Shown one piece after another: positions 15,241-24,771 of a DNA stretch of 64,000 nt (positions are counted from its first letter, which is position 1; the number at the start of each line of letters is the position of its first letter). The notes beneath the pieces were generated by a model, which made no database searches, was not told the DNA's origin, and saw only the letters and a program-made list of their open reading frames with translations. Source of the stretch: Occallatibacter sp. (GTDB taxonomy: Bacteria > Acidobacteriota > Terriglobia > Terriglobales > Acidobacteriaceae); the NCBI GenBank assembly GCA_031296305.1, contig JARLFZ010000005.1, forward strand, positions 1-64,000. Direction: 5' to 3'. A program made the position numbers and the translations under genes.

Positions 15241-17997
15241 TTAGCGGGTATAGGTTCCGAGATCGCCAAGGTCAATTACATAGCCGTTTTGAACTGCGTT
15301 GTATTCGCCGGCAAAGTAGCTATCCAGGTAGGAATGTCCAAGAATGAATCTATCTGGATTCATGGCGCCGTAGTAGCCGGAATCGGCATTGCTCGAACCG
15401 TCAAACAGTACATAGCTTCCCTGCCATCCTGAACCGGATGTGCCCCAACTGAGGACGTGATCCATGTACGGGGCGAACTTGGAGTACAGCTTGTACATCA
15501 GCGCGTACTGATACCCAAGGGCGTCCGACTGCCTGACATTGAGGGTTGCGGGAGCGACTGCACTGCCGCCCGGGGCGGAGGTTCCCACCAAAAGATCGAA
15601 TTCCGAGGCGTTCACAGCAGTAAGAAGGTGCTGGTCAATGAGCGAGGCGAAGAGGGCCAAGGCATATTGGTTGCTGCTTGCCTCGGTCGGTGAAATCCCA
15701 TCGTGTGTCTCGCTGCCGATGATTTCGATAAGGGGCCTTCCGTCATACAGCGGATCGGAGAGCCACCGAGTGTTCAGCGCCTTAACCATGTTGTATACAG
15801 TCCTGGCTTTGGCCGCGGAAGTGTAGGAGTAATCGTTGTAGGTCAGTCTCGGAGGATTGGCCTGGATATAGGCGTCGATGCTGCCGCCGTTGTCGTGTCC
15901 GTCGAGCTTCATGTAAGACGGCAGGCTCGCGTAGTTGGCTTTGAAAGCCGCAGCCATCGCGGCATTGGGAGCCGCAATGTGCGCGAATTTGAAGAGCAGG
16001 TAAACGTAATGGTCGCTGAGGTCGCCGTTAATTAAGTTATCCGACATTGCAGCAAGCCAGTTGGTGTTTTTGAGGCTCGCCTTCCAACTGTTCGGATCAG
16101 CGGGGATGTTTACGGAGAAGTTGCTTTCCTGGACTTCTTCGTTGAGTATGTCCCAATCGTTGAAGGGGATCACTCCGCGGGCCACGCTCGAGCCATACTG
16201 TGTCGATGTGGTCAGGAAGTGCCGCATCAAATAAACGATGTGGTTGAACTGCACTCTCCGGGCCATGTCAGTGGATACCAGGACCTGGGTGGTAACGCCG
16301 TTGCCCAATGCGTAGAAATTGGGCGTTCCGTTGTATCCCTGAGGAAGGGTCGCGGGAGTAATCTGCGTCATCCATGCAGGGGCCTGGTTGTACCACGCCA
16401 TCACATGGCCATGAATCTTGTATGGCAGAGATGGGGTCGAGGCAGACACGATCGGTGTATAAGCGCTGTCCGGGAAACTGAACTGAGCTAAGCCGGTCGA
16501 GTTTGCTCCGGTCAGGGCCGCACCAGTAGTGCTTGTCAGCCAGTTCGGACCGTTCGGTTGCGTGGCGTCGGCCTTGAGATTGTTGCCGTCGACAAAGATT
16601 TCATAGTGGCGTGCCCTGATTCCATTTACCGTTCCTGATCCGATCGCGCCGACCATGAACGTGCCTGTAGTTTCAGGGCTGTAAAGGCCCCGAATAGGAT
16701 CTACTGCGGTATAGTTTTGGCTGTTGACAACGTTGGGAAGGGCAACGCCGTTGGGATCGGGTTCCATGATTTGGAGGTTTTGGACCATCAGCGTGCCGGT
16801 TTCCGCGGTGCGGCTCGTCTCGCCATGGAGCTCAAGAATAAAAGTCGAGGAAGAGCCTGTTTGCGGGACGGCGATGCTTACGTGGGTCTTGCGCCACGTG
16901 TCACCGCCATAGTTGCCGGCCCATTGGGGGTTGAGACTGGTGTAGTCGTAACCCCTCAGGTAGCTATCGGTGGTAGTGGAGCGATTTGTCATTCTCCACC
17001 GCATGAATTTGCCCTGGCCGCTCATGGCATAGTACACGTCGAACTCGATCGTTGAGCCTGAGGGGACAGTTACAACCGGGGACAGCGGAGATTGCATGCT
17101 GACTCCGCCGAATGTGGTTTTCCCGGCATAGATGTAATTGATCAGGAGCACAGGAGCCTGGCCTTTTGAATCAGCGAAAGGATACGGAATCATTTGGAAC
17201 GTGGTGCCATCGTATATAGGGTTGGTGCCGCTGGCGAGACGGCTGTCAAGCGGTGGTTTATGTACCGTCCAGACATTGGTGGCCGCGGTAAGTGTGATGA
17301 GTTGTTTGCCGGGGCCCGGATCGAGACGGAAGTAGGGATCTGTACCGTTCGATTTGATTTCTGCCTTGAAAGCCGTTATTGCGGCTTGAAGGTTCGGTAT
17401 GGCTTGGGCATTCCACAAAACAAGTGCATTGATCGCGGCCTGAAGCGGGGTATTAAGACCATTGAATTCGGAGGAGTACACCCAGGGCCAAGCTTGGTTC
17501 ACATCGGACCCATTGGTTGTAAAGCTAATCTGGAGCGGGAATTGCTTGTTGCCGGCTTCTAAAGCCTGGGCCTGTGCAATGAGGGCTTGCAGTTGCGCAA
17601 TTTGTGCGCTGGTCGCGGGCAGCACTGCTCGCATCGACCCGCCAAATGTGCCGCCATTATAGGATCCGGTGTAACGCTCAATCACGGTGGCGCCGGAAGT
17701 GCCGGCACTCGCCGGGAATGAGATTACTGTTGATCCAATTCCGCCGGCTGGAAGGTCGCCGACGGTCTGCGGCGCAGGTGTCCCGGCAGCGCTTCCCAAT
17801 GTTGCGGTTGACAACACAATGTTCTGTACCGTGTCCGTGCCGTTGTTGCTGACGTACACCTTTGCTTGATAACTGCCGTCATCAAGCTTGGATAGCGTCG
17901 CGGTTGTGACCAGACTCACCTTGCTCTGCGCAAAAGCCATTCCGAATACGGAAAACAGCATGATTGCGAGGTTGATTAAGCGTTTTCTACCCTTCAT
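15241..17997 (-). CDS. Secreted GH10 endo-1,4-beta-xylanase with carbohydrate-binding module
   Basis: 918 residues from the ATG at 17997, chosen because GAGGGGGG precedes it and a signal peptide follows (LINLAIMLFSVFGMAFA). Residues about 20-120 look like a beta-sandwich. A CBM4/9-like domain lies near 290-430 (MTNRSTTTDSYLRGYDY, then TFILELHGETSRTAETGTL). The C-terminal 430 residues are the GH10 barrel: KIHGHVMAWYNQAPAWM, the acid/base glutamate in NDWDILNEEVQES, and the nucleophile glutamate probably in EIIGSETHDGISP. GH10 enzymes cut xylan internally. The barrel has long insertions and non-standard wording around the catalytic residues (HGHVMAW for HGHTLVW), so substrate preference could differ. 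A PEP-CTERM gene lies upstream on the same strand. Confidence 0.88.
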   Translation of the reverse strand: MKGRKRLINLAIMLFSVFGMAFAQSKVSLVTTATLSKLDDGSYQAKVYVSNNGTDTVQNIVLSTATLGSAAGTPAPQTVGDLPAGGIGSTVISFPASAGTSGATVIERYTGSYNGGTFGGSMRAVLPATSAQIAQLQALIAQAQALEAGNKQFPLQISFTTNGSDVNQAWPWVYSSEFNGLNTPLQAAINALVLWNAQAIPNLQAAITAFKAEIKSNGTDPYFRLDPGPGKQLITLTAATNVWTVHKPPLDSRLASGTNPIYDGTTFQMIPYPFADSKGQAPVLLINYIYAGKTTFGGVSMQSPLSPVVTVPSGSTIEFDVYYAMSGQGKFMRWRMTNRSTTTDSYLRGYDYTSLNPQWAGNYGGDTWRKTHVSIAVPQTGSSSTFILELHGETSRTAETGTLMVQNLQIMEPDPNGVALPNVVNSQNYTAVDPIRGLYSPETTGTFMVGAIGSGTVNGIRARHYEIFVDGNNLKADATQPNGPNWLTSTTGAALTGANSTGLAQFSFPDSAYTPIVSASTPSLPYKIHGHVMAWYNQAPAWMTQITPATLPQGYNGTPNFYALGNGVTTQVLVSTDMARRVQFNHIVYLMRHFLTTSTQYGSSVARGVIPFNDWDILNEEVQESNFSVNIPADPNSWKASLKNTNWLAAMSDNLINGDLSDHYVYLLFKFAHIAAPNAAMAAAFKANYASLPSYMKLDGHDNGGSIDAYIQANPPRLTYNDYSYTSAAKARTVYNMVKALNTRWLSDPLYDGRPLIEIIGSETHDGISPTEASSNQYALALFASLIDQHLLTAVNASEFDLLVGTSAPGGSAVAPATLNVRQSDALGYQYALMYKLYSKFAPYMDHVLSWGTSGSGWQGSYVLFDGSSNADSGYYGAMNPDRFILGHSYLDSYFAGEYNAVQNGYVIDLGDLGTYTR

Positions 17998-18167
17998 TTT
18001 CCCCCCTCGGTTCTTAAGGCAACCTCTAAAATCTCGTTTTAGAGTCACCCAATTGTTAGATTTCGGAGTTTTTGTCGTCTGGTACTTTCTGCGCATCGAA
18101 GGCCGGCTTCGGAGCGTCCAGCTCAAGAGCATGGACGATTGCCCCCGGCACCGGCCTCTGCTTCGCG

Positions 18168-18683
18168 CTATCCCAGCAAGATGTTTCTTTTGCGTTTAAG
18201 AGCCGCCACAATCCCGGCAAGTCCGCTGCCTAGCAACAGGAAGCTGGAAGGTTCCGGTGTGACGACCACCGAGAAAGCTTCTGAGGTCAGCACGCCTCCC
18301 GGGCCGGGGGTCACGCCGTCCGTTATCGCGAAATAGCCGTTGTAAACTCCCGGGGTTGTGCCGTCGGGAATAGAAACGGTAAACAGATCACCGTAAACTG
18401 AGCTGCCCGGGGCGACATCAAACGGAAACGAGAGAATAAAGTCGGAATCGTCCACTGTCAGAGAGAGAAGGTCGAAACTGTCCCCATTGAGGTACACGTC
18501 GGCAAGGTTGGTGCTCGGAGCGGTCACTGTAGCATCAAAGACCACGGTTGAGCCTGCAGGAGCATATACCGTTTGGTTCGCCAAGGTTAGAGCTACTGTG
18601 TCGGCATAGGTGGCGGGTGTTGACGAGAGAAGGCCTGCCGCCAGAAGAAGTGACATTGAAGCCAAAAATAAATTGTGTCTCAC
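18168..18683 (-). CDS. PEP-CTERM sorting-domain protein
   Basis: 171 residues: a signal peptide (LFLASMSLLLAAGLLSS), a beta-rich middle with no recognised domain, and a C-terminal PEP-CTERM signal TPEPSSFLLLGSGLAGIVA followed by the basic tail ALKRKRN. PEP-CTERM proteins are processed by an exosortase and displayed at the surface or in the exopolysaccharide. No exosortase is in the window. It lies 171 bp upstream of the xylanase start on the same strand; co-expression is possible but not shown. Confidence 0.9.
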   Translation of the reverse strand: MRHNLFLASMSLLLAAGLLSSTPATYADTVALTLANQTVYAPAGSTVVFDATVTAPSTNLADVYLNGDSFDLLSLTVDDSDFILSFPFDVAPGSSVYGDLFTVSIPDGTTPGVYNGYFAITDGVTPGPGGVLTSEAFSVVVTPEPSSFLLLGSGLAGIVAALKRKRNILLG

Positions 18684-19290
18684 TATTTTGTTCCTCCATA
18701 AACCGGTTTAAGTTGCACATTTTCGCGATACTGCGTTAATGACGACGATGGAACACGACAGCCTGCACCATGGATTTCCTGGGACAGTGCCGCAAGTTGT
18801 TCGGCCAAAGCGATGTCTGAAATGGAGTGGACCTCAAATTATGGTCAAGTGCCGATGCGCCTCACCGAAATTGAGGCTCCGGGCACGGGGCCTTCGCCCC
18901 GCAATCAGATAAATATTTAATTCAAATATCAAACAAGAGCGAAATGACCATTGTTTCGAAATTTCAATCCGTTAACAGCCAACTTTTTGGGCTAATTTTC
19001 TCATTCATCGATACTCCACTGATTCGGACCCAAACCTCCGCACACGCCTACGGAGTCTCCGCCCCGCAAGCAGGTAGATATTTGATTCGAGTGTCAAACA
19101 AAAGCGAAAGTGCGATAAGCATACTCAGTCATTTTTAATTTTGTCAATACCTAATTCTGTCAATTGTCGTAGCACATTAGAAGTGTCCACTTGGTTGGAA
19201 CTTCCCGCGGGACCTAAAGGCCCGAATGATCGTCGCCTTTGCGGCACGACGGAAGTCGTGCCCATTTACAGCACAATTCATGCGGCCAGC
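18684..19290. other. AT-rich intergenic region with imperfect direct repeats
   Basis: No gene is convincing. The segment from about 18900 to 19160 is far more AT-rich than its surroundings. Two related stretches of about 48 bp, 18897-18944 (ccccgcaatcagataaatat...) and 19062-19110 (ccccgcaagcaggtagatat...), share most positions, including atcaaacaa/gtcaaacaa and agcgaaa. It may hold the promoter region of the PEP-CTERM gene or be a remnant of inserted DNA. Confidence 0.5.
19208..19270. repeat. Dispersed repeat family A, copy 2
   Basis: gggacctaaaggccc, then a T-rich spacer and gcggcacgacggaagtcgtg followed by ccc. It has the same two-hairpin layout as the copy at 7901-7974 and sits at the 3' end of pfkA. 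Confidence 0.7.
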
Positions 19291-19291
19291 T

Positions 19292-20422
19292 CTAATCTCC
19301 GAGACAGGTCCCCAAGCGGCGGGCTGCGTCGATCCATGGATGGTCGCGTGGAACGGACTTGCGCTTGCCTGCTACCTGATCGAGCGGCACCGGCACCGCG
19401 CTTTCGCCGCGGGCCGCCACCATTACGCCAAACTGTTCTTTGGCGATCAAATCCGCGCAGGCCGTGCCCAGGCGCGTAGCCAGGATGCGGTCGGCGGCGC
19501 TCGGTGTGCCGCCGCGCTGCACGTGGCCGAGAATGGTCACGCGCGATTCCAGGTGCGTGAGCCCCTCAAGCTGATGGGCCAGGCGCAGGGTGTTGTCCTG
19601 GTGCCGCACTTCAAGAGCGGCGATCGCGTGCTTGGCCTCGATCTTCTCGTTCAGGCTCTTGGCGCGTTCCAGTTTCTTCTCGGCGCTGTCAAAAACGCGC
19701 GCGTCGTCGCGGCTCATCGCGCCCTCGGCCACCGCCACAATGCTGAAGTTGCTGCCCCGCTTGCTGCGTTGGCCGATAGCTTCGGAGATCTTCTCCACGT
19801 CGTAGGGGATCTCGGGGATGAGGACCACGTCCGCGCCCCCGGCGAGACCGGCGCCCAGTGTAAGCCAGCCGGCGCGATGCCCCATAATCTCGACCACGAT
19901 AATGCGGTGGTGGCTGTGCGCAGTCGAGTGCAGGCGATCGATGGCCTCGGTGGCAATGTCGAGGGCGGTGGCGTAGCCAAAGGTCTGGTCGGTCATGGCC
20001 ACGTCGTTGTCGATGGTCTTGGGCAGCGTGATCACGTTGATGCCACCCTTTGACAGGCGCAGAGCGCTCTTCTGCGTGCCGCCCCCGCCAAGGCAAACCA
20101 CGCAATCGATTCCCCACTTCTTGAGATTGTCTTTGATCGCGCCGGTCATGTCCCTGGTTTTGCCGTCGATCTCCATGCGATGCGGCTTGTCGCGGCTGGT
20201 GCCGAGAATGGTGCCGCCGACGGTGAGAATGCCGGAGAGAGCGGTGCGATCTAGGTCGAGCCGCCGGTTCTCGACCAAACCGCGAAAACCGTCGCGAAAA
20301 CCTACGGTCTCGATGCCGTAGGAGCCGAGCGCGGCCTTGCCCACGCCGCGGATGGCTGCGTTTAGGCCGGGGCTGTCGCCGCCGGCAGTCAGAATCCCAA
20401 TGCGTTTGATCTTGGTGGCCAT
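19292..20422 (-). CDS. pfkA: 6-phosphofructokinase
   Basis: 376 residues from the ATG at 20422. Phosphofructokinase signatures are [17 protein letters not shown] (nucleotide/phosphate loop), [11 protein letters not shown], the catalytic PKTIDNDV and [13 protein letters not shown] near the C-terminus. It phosphorylates fructose 6-phosphate in glycolysis. The donor is uncertain: the lysine in PKTIDND occurs in PPi-dependent and group-III ATP enzymes, while the residue that is Asp in PPi enzymes is Gly here, which favours ATP. A second, distinct PFK lies at 31000-32172 in the sulfonate cluster; this one, between unrelated genes, is probably the housekeeping enzyme. Confidence 0.9.
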   Translation of the reverse strand: MATKIKRIGILTAGGDSPGLNAAIRGVGKAALGSYGIETVGFRDGFRGLVENRRLDLDRTALSGILTVGGTILGTSRDKPHRMEIDGKTRDMTGAIKDNLKKWGIDCVVCLGGGGTQKSALRLSKGGINVITLPKTIDNDVAMTDQTFGYATALDIATEAIDRLHSTAHSHHRIIVVEIMGHRAGWLTLGAGLAGGADVVLIPEIPYDVEKISEAIGQRSKRGSNFSIVAVAEGAMSRDDARVFDSAEKKLERAKSLNEKIEAKHAIAALEVRHQDNTLRLAHQLEGLTHLESRVTILGHVQRGGTPSAADRILATRLGTACADLIAKEQFGVMVAARGESAVPVPLDQVAGKRKSVPRDHPWIDAARRLGTCLGD

Positions 20423-20573
20423 GAACAACAAATAACAGACCGGGCGGCGTCTTTGTCGAGCGGAAATGTGGGTAAGCCGTCGCCCCGGCTCCAGATTCGT
20501 GTACGCGGGGACACCGGTGAGGAGAGGTTGCGGAAAAAGGCTGACTGAAAAACGAATTCGGCAAAAGATGGAT

Positions 20574-20640
20574 TGGCAGGGGCTGAAGCCCGACTCATTT
20601 TGTCAACCTTATCGGCCCGGCTCAAGCCGTGCCCTTGTTA
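20574..20640. repeat. Dispersed repeat family A, copy 3
   Basis: caggggctgaagcccgactc, then cggcccggctcaagccgtgccc. Two-hairpin family A layout between pfkA and the efflux adaptor gene. Confidence 0.7.
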
Positions 20641-20686
20641 CAGAGCTCATTGATTCGAGTTTTTCTGCAGCATCTGGGGACCGGCG

Positions 20687-21892
20687 CTACTGTTGCAGCA
20701 CCACCTGGTCGCCTTCTTTAAGACCGGAGACGATTTCGGTGACCGATCCGTTGGATAGGCCAACGGTGACGGGGACCTTGCGGAAGCCCTCTTTCTGGTG
20801 TTTGTCGGGAATCTGGACAGAAGCATTTTTTTGGTTGTCGTAGAGCACGGCGTTTTCCGGGATGGTGAGGACGCCCTTGTGCTCATCGAGAAGAATTTCG
20901 GCGTTCGCTGTCATGTTGGCCTTGAGCTCGCCGCCGGGGTTGTTGATGGAGACGCGAACCTCGAAGGTGGTGACATTGTCTTTTTCCACGCCCATCGGGG
21001 CGATCTTGGTCACTTTGCCGTTAAAGAGGCGGTCGCGGAAGCTCTCCACCTTGATGCGCGCGGGCTGGCCCAGGTAGACGTGCGCAATGTCGGCCTCGTC
21101 GACCTTGCCCTGCACATAGACTTCGGATGTGTCGCCCTCGGTCATGACAAGCGTAGCGGTTGAGCCGAGAACCAGAATGGAACTGACGGCATCGCCCATT
21201 TCGACGTCGCGCGACAGGATGACTCCGTCCATGGGCGCGAGGATGGTGGTGTATCCGAGCTGCTCCTCGAGCTGCTGCAGGCTGGCCTGGTTTTGCTGCA
21301 CTTGCGCCCGCGCCTGCTTCAGCTTGGCAGTGTCCACGCCGACTTGCGCCTGCGAGGAGTTGCGCCTGGTGAGCGCGGCCAGGTAGTCGCGGTTCGCGTC
21401 GTCGAGGGCCTGATGGCTGACGATGCCTTCCTTGTTCATTTCCACATTGCGGTCGAGCGTGGCCTTATACATGGGCAGGTCGGGAGCTGCGGCGTTCACT
21501 TTGTCTTGCTCGATGTTGGCCTCGTAGGTCGTGACGTTGGCCTCGGCGCTCGCTAGTTGCGCGCGTTGCGCATTTACCTGGGCTTGAATCTCCTGCTGAT
21601 CGAGTTGCGCCAGTTGCTGGCCCTTCTGCACGCGGTCGTTGATGTCGACATAGAGCTTTTGCACGATGCCGGAGGCCTTCGACTTGACTTCGACCTTGGT
21701 GATGGGCTGGATTTGGCCGGTGGCGACGACCGAGCGCGCCACGTCGCCGCGTGTGACTTTCGCAATTTTGTTAGGATCGATGGGATCGCCTTTCGCCAGG
21801 CGAACGAGCCCGATCACTGCCGCGATGACAAGCAGGGAGACGACACAGCCGAGGATGATCCAAATCCGTTTCTTCTTACGCGATGCGGCCAT
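20687..21892 (-). CDS. MacA/HlyD-type efflux periplasmic adaptor
   Basis: 401 residues with an N-terminal membrane anchor (IWIILGCVVSLLVIAAVIGL). The lipoyl domain halves (VEVKSKASGIVQKLYVDIND and ILAPMDGVILSRDVEMGD) flank a long alpha-helical hairpin of about 110 residues rich in Gln and Ala, followed by beta-barrel and membrane-proximal domains (IPENAVLYDNQ, GLKEGDQVVL). Such adaptors link an inner-membrane ABC or RND pump to an outer-membrane channel. Two MacB-like permease genes start 320 bp away on the opposite strand, so the three probably form one exporter. The ATPase and outer-membrane factor are not in the window. Confidence 0.9.
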   Translation of the reverse strand: MAASRKKKRIWIILGCVVSLLVIAAVIGLVRLAKGDPIDPNKIAKVTRGDVARSVVATGQIQPITKVEVKSKASGIVQKLYVDINDRVQKGQQLAQLDQQEIQAQVNAQRAQLASAEANVTTYEANIEQDKVNAAAPDLPMYKATLDRNVEMNKEGIVSHQALDDANRDYLAALTRRNSSQAQVGVDTAKLKQARAQVQQNQASLQQLEEQLGYTTILAPMDGVILSRDVEMGDAVSSILVLGSTATLVMTEGDTSEVYVQGKVDEADIAHVYLGQPARIKVESFRDRLFNGKVTKIAPMGVEKDNVTTFEVRVSINNPGGELKANMTANAEILLDEHKGVLTIPENAVLYDNQKNASVQIPDKHQKEGFRKVPVTVGLSNGSVTEIVSGLKEGDQVVLQQ

Positions 21893-22213
21893 GTGGGCCT
21901 CCTATAATTTTGAACAAAGAGCGGCGCTTCGCCCCGGCGAGGAGAAAAACGCTCTCACAAGGCCCGGCGGCTCTTCCGGCGGACGCTGATAAAAGAAGCA
22001 TCAACAATTCTGACGGTGTGCTGGCACCGTTGTAACCCAACAAGCTTCAGTACGCAAGTCGACGGGCGCTGGTTCCGTGGTTTTCTGCCAGAGCGAATGC
22101 GTCCCGGCGGGATTGCGGGAACCGGCGTGCCGGTCCCCGCGTATCATCTTGGCGTGGGCTCGCGTGGGTCACGCGTAGGGTCACGACAGGAAACTTCGGA
22201 TCGCCAAAGGCTT
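21893..22213. other. Divergent regulatory region of the MacA/MacB-like genes
   Basis: 320 bp between the divergent adaptor and permease genes, with no gene of its own. It contains a perfect 6-bp inverted repeat, ACGGTG-TGCTGG-CACCGT, at 22013-22030, which is a possible operator. The permease frame is open upstream to 22016, but the residues before 22214 are not family-like. Confidence 0.45.
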
Positions 22214-23467
22214 ATGACCAGTTTTTTCGATACGCTCGGGCAGGTCTTCCGCGCCATACTGGCGAACAAATTGCGGAGCTTTCTCACCATGTTTGGGATC
22301 GCCTGGGGCGTGGGGTCGCTCCTGGTGCTGGTCGGGCTGGGCGAAGGTTTCCGCAGCGGGCAGCGCAAGCAGTTGGCCACGTTCGGTAACGACCTGGTGA
22401 TGATGTGGGACGGCACCATTCCTGCGCTGCCCAATCAGCACACGGGAATGCGGCCCTATCAACTCACCGTGGGCGATGAAGCGGCCATGCGCCAATTGAC
22501 AGATCTGAGGGCCGTCACGGGTTACCTGAGCCGCAACGATCTCTACCAGGTGAGTGCCTACGCGAACACTTCGGGGCAGGTGCTGGGCGTGGAGCCAAAT
22601 TATTCTGAGGTGCGATTCCTGCCCATCGCGGAAGGACGATTCATTGACGCGTCCGACCAGGCCGAGCGGCGGCGCGTGGTGGTGCTCGGATCGAAGAATG
22701 CTCTGCTGCTGTCCCTTGGCCATCCGATGCTTGGCGAAACCATCACCATCAACGACATTGCGTTTACCGTGGTGGGCCGCGCTGAGCCAGTAAGCCACGG
22801 CAACAACGACAGCGAAAACCAAAAGATCTACATCCCGCTGACCACGATGCTGGAACTGTTCGCCATGAAGGGCGACAACGTAGCGCAGGACGCGCTGAGC
22901 TCCATTCAATATCAGCCCGCGAAGAGAGGCGACGTGGCGGCGGCTGTAGTGGCGGTGCATCGCGTGATTGCCGAGCGCCACGGCTTCGATCCCTCGCTCA
23001 TCGATGCATTCGAGGAGTGGAACACCATCCACACCCAGCAGATGATCGCGGCCATCTTCAACGGCATGGATATTTTTCTGGGCGGTGTGGGGCTGGTGAC
23101 GCTGGCCCTCGGCGCAGTGGGAATTATCAACATCATGCTGGTCTCGGTAACGGAGAGAACGCGGGAGATCGGCGTGATGAAAGCGGTGGGAGCCACGCGG
23201 CGCAGCATCCTGGCGCAATTTTTCTGGGAGGGGCTGTTGCTCACCGGCATCAGCGGCCTGATCGGCGTGGGCTTGTCCTGGGCATTTATGGCTCTGCTGC
23301 AGGAACTGCTGACAGGCAAGATGCCGGGCTGGGATCCACCGCGTCTGGTGCCATGGTCGGCCGCGCTCGCGGTTGGGTCGCTGGCCATCTGCGGCATTGT
23401 GGCAGGACTTTATCCGGCGAGCAAAGCCGCGGCTCTCGATCCAATTGAAGCGCTGCGCAAGGAATAA
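22214..23467 (+). CDS. MacB-like ABC transporter permease (first of two)
   Basis: 417 residues from the ATG at 22214. It has an N-terminal membrane helix with the MacB core (ILANKLRSFLTMFGIAWGVG), a large periplasmic MacB-PCD domain with VVGRAEPVSHGNND, and three C-terminal helices with the FtsX motif (TLALGAVGIINIMLVSVTER, then TREIGVMKAVGATRRSI). It ends in ALDPIEALRKE, the usual C-terminus. There is no nucleotide-binding domain, unlike canonical MacB, so a separate ATPase is needed. It pairs with the next gene, 39 bp downstream, and with the divergent adaptor. The cargo is unknown. Confidence 0.9.
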   Translation: MTSFFDTLGQVFRAILANKLRSFLTMFGIAWGVGSLLVLVGLGEGFRSGQRKQLATFGNDLVMMWDGTIPALPNQHTGMRPYQLTVGDEAAMRQLTDLRAVTGYLSRNDLYQVSAYANTSGQVLGVEPNYSEVRFLPIAEGRFIDASDQAERRRVVVLGSKNALLLSLGHPMLGETITINDIAFTVVGRAEPVSHGNNDSENQKIYIPLTTMLELFAMKGDNVAQDALSSIQYQPAKRGDVAAAVVAVHRVIAERHGFDPSLIDAFEEWNTIHTQQMIAAIFNGMDIFLGGVGLVTLALGAVGIINIMLVSVTERTREIGVMKAVGATRRSILAQFFWEGLLLTGISGLIGVGLSWAFMALLQELLTGKMPGWDPPRLVPWSAALAVGSLAICGIVAGLYPASKAAALDPIEALRKE

Positions 23468-23470
23468 AAA

Positions 23471-23503
23471 ACAGGGACTAAGGGACTAGGGACTGAGGGA
23501 CTG
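23471..23503. repeat. Purine-rich repeat family C, short copy
   Basis: Four near-identical units (acagggact, aagggact, agggact, gagggact) fill the 39-bp gap between the two permease genes. The ribosome site of the second gene seems to be drawn from this repeat. Confidence 0.55.
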
Positions 23504-23506
23504 GCA

Positions 23507-24748
23507 ATGCTGAAGGACATACTCGCGCAGGCTTGGGCGGCGATGCTCGCCAACATGCGCCGCACCGCCCTCACCATGTTGGGCATGGCGTGGGGCATCG
23601 CCACCGTGGTGGTGCTGCTGGGCTACGGCGCTGGGTTCAGCAAAGCCATTGAGGCCATCTTCGCGCAGTGGGGAACGGAAACTATCGGCTTCTTTCCCGG
23701 TCGCACCAGCCAGCAGGCGGGCGCCGACAAGGCCGGCGCAATTGTGCGGTTCACACTAGACGATGTGGACCGCGTCGCCGACAGCGTTCCCGGCGTCGAC
23801 CGAATCTCACCAAACGAGTGGCTCAATAATGTAGCCGTCCAGAATGACCTGCATACGTACACGTGGGAGGTCGACGGTGTGCGCACTGCGTTTCAGGATA
23901 TCTTCAAGCTCGACACCGATGCCGGCCGCTTCTTCAGCGGCCAGGAAGAAGATCAGCGCGCGCACGTGTGCGTGATTGGTTCCGAGGCCAAGACCAAGCT
24001 CTTCTCCGGCGAGTGGGCGGTGGGCGAAAGCATCCGGCTGAATGGCGAGATCTTCACCGTGGTTGGTGTACTCAAACCCAAGATGCAAGAGAGCGGCGAC
24101 AACGTCAATCGGGTTATTTATATTCCATTCAGTACCTTCAGCGACCTGAAGGACACGCATTACATCGACGGCATCTGGTTCAGTTATCACGGCGATCACA
24201 TGCAGATCGAACAATCCTTGCGCGCGACGATCGCTGCGGCGCATCACTTCCGCCCTACGGATCATAATGCCCTGCATGTGGCCAACCTGATGACGCAGTT
24301 GTCGCAGTTCCGCATTCTGTCGATCGCGTTGCAGGTACTGCTCTCGATGGTGGGCGCGCTTACACTGGGCATCGCCGGCATCGGCCTCATGAACATCATG
24401 CTGGTGGCCGTGCAGCAGCGCACGCGCGAAATCGGCATTGAAAAAGCGCTGGGTGCGCGCCGCAACCAGATCCTCGTGCAGTTCCTGGCCGAGGCGCTCA
24501 CCATCACCGGCGTCGGCGGAGCGTGCGGCATCGCGCTGGCGTGGCTCATCTCCTTAGCAGTGGGCCGCATCCCGTTCTACAGCGAGATCGCGCAAAATGC
24601 ATCGAACGCCGACATTCGGCTCATCATCACCCCGGGCTCGGTCGCCATTGCCACGGTGATTCTCGTGGTTACCGGCCTTGTGAGCGGCATGATTCCCGCC
24701 ATCCGCGCCGCGAATCTCGACCCCATCGAGGCTCTGCGTTACGAGTAA
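23507..24748 (+). CDS. MacB-like ABC transporter permease (second of two)
   Basis: 413 residues with the same topology as the preceding gene: N-terminal core NMRRTALTMLGMAWGIATVV, a MacB-PCD periplasmic domain (residues about 50-270), then helices with LTLGIAGIGLMNIMLVAVQQ and TREIGIEKALGARRNQI, ending NLDPIEALRYE. The two permeases are divergent paralogues and may pair as a heterodimer. No ATP-binding domain is present. It belongs to the adaptor/permease export system. Confidence 0.9.
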   Translation: MLKDILAQAWAAMLANMRRTALTMLGMAWGIATVVVLLGYGAGFSKAIEAIFAQWGTETIGFFPGRTSQQAGADKAGAIVRFTLDDVDRVADSVPGVDRISPNEWLNNVAVQNDLHTYTWEVDGVRTAFQDIFKLDTDAGRFFSGQEEDQRAHVCVIGSEAKTKLFSGEWAVGESIRLNGEIFTVVGVLKPKMQESGDNVNRVIYIPFSTFSDLKDTHYIDGIWFSYHGDHMQIEQSLRATIAAAHHFRPTDHNALHVANLMTQLSQFRILSIALQVLLSMVGALTLGIAGIGLMNIMLVAVQQRTREIGIEKALGARRNQILVQFLAEALTITGVGGACGIALAWLISLAVGRIPFYSEIAQNASNADIRLIITPGSVAIATVILVVTGLVSGMIPAIRAANLDPIEALRYE

Positions 24749-24771
24749 TTGGCCGAGAGCATTGGTTGAGG

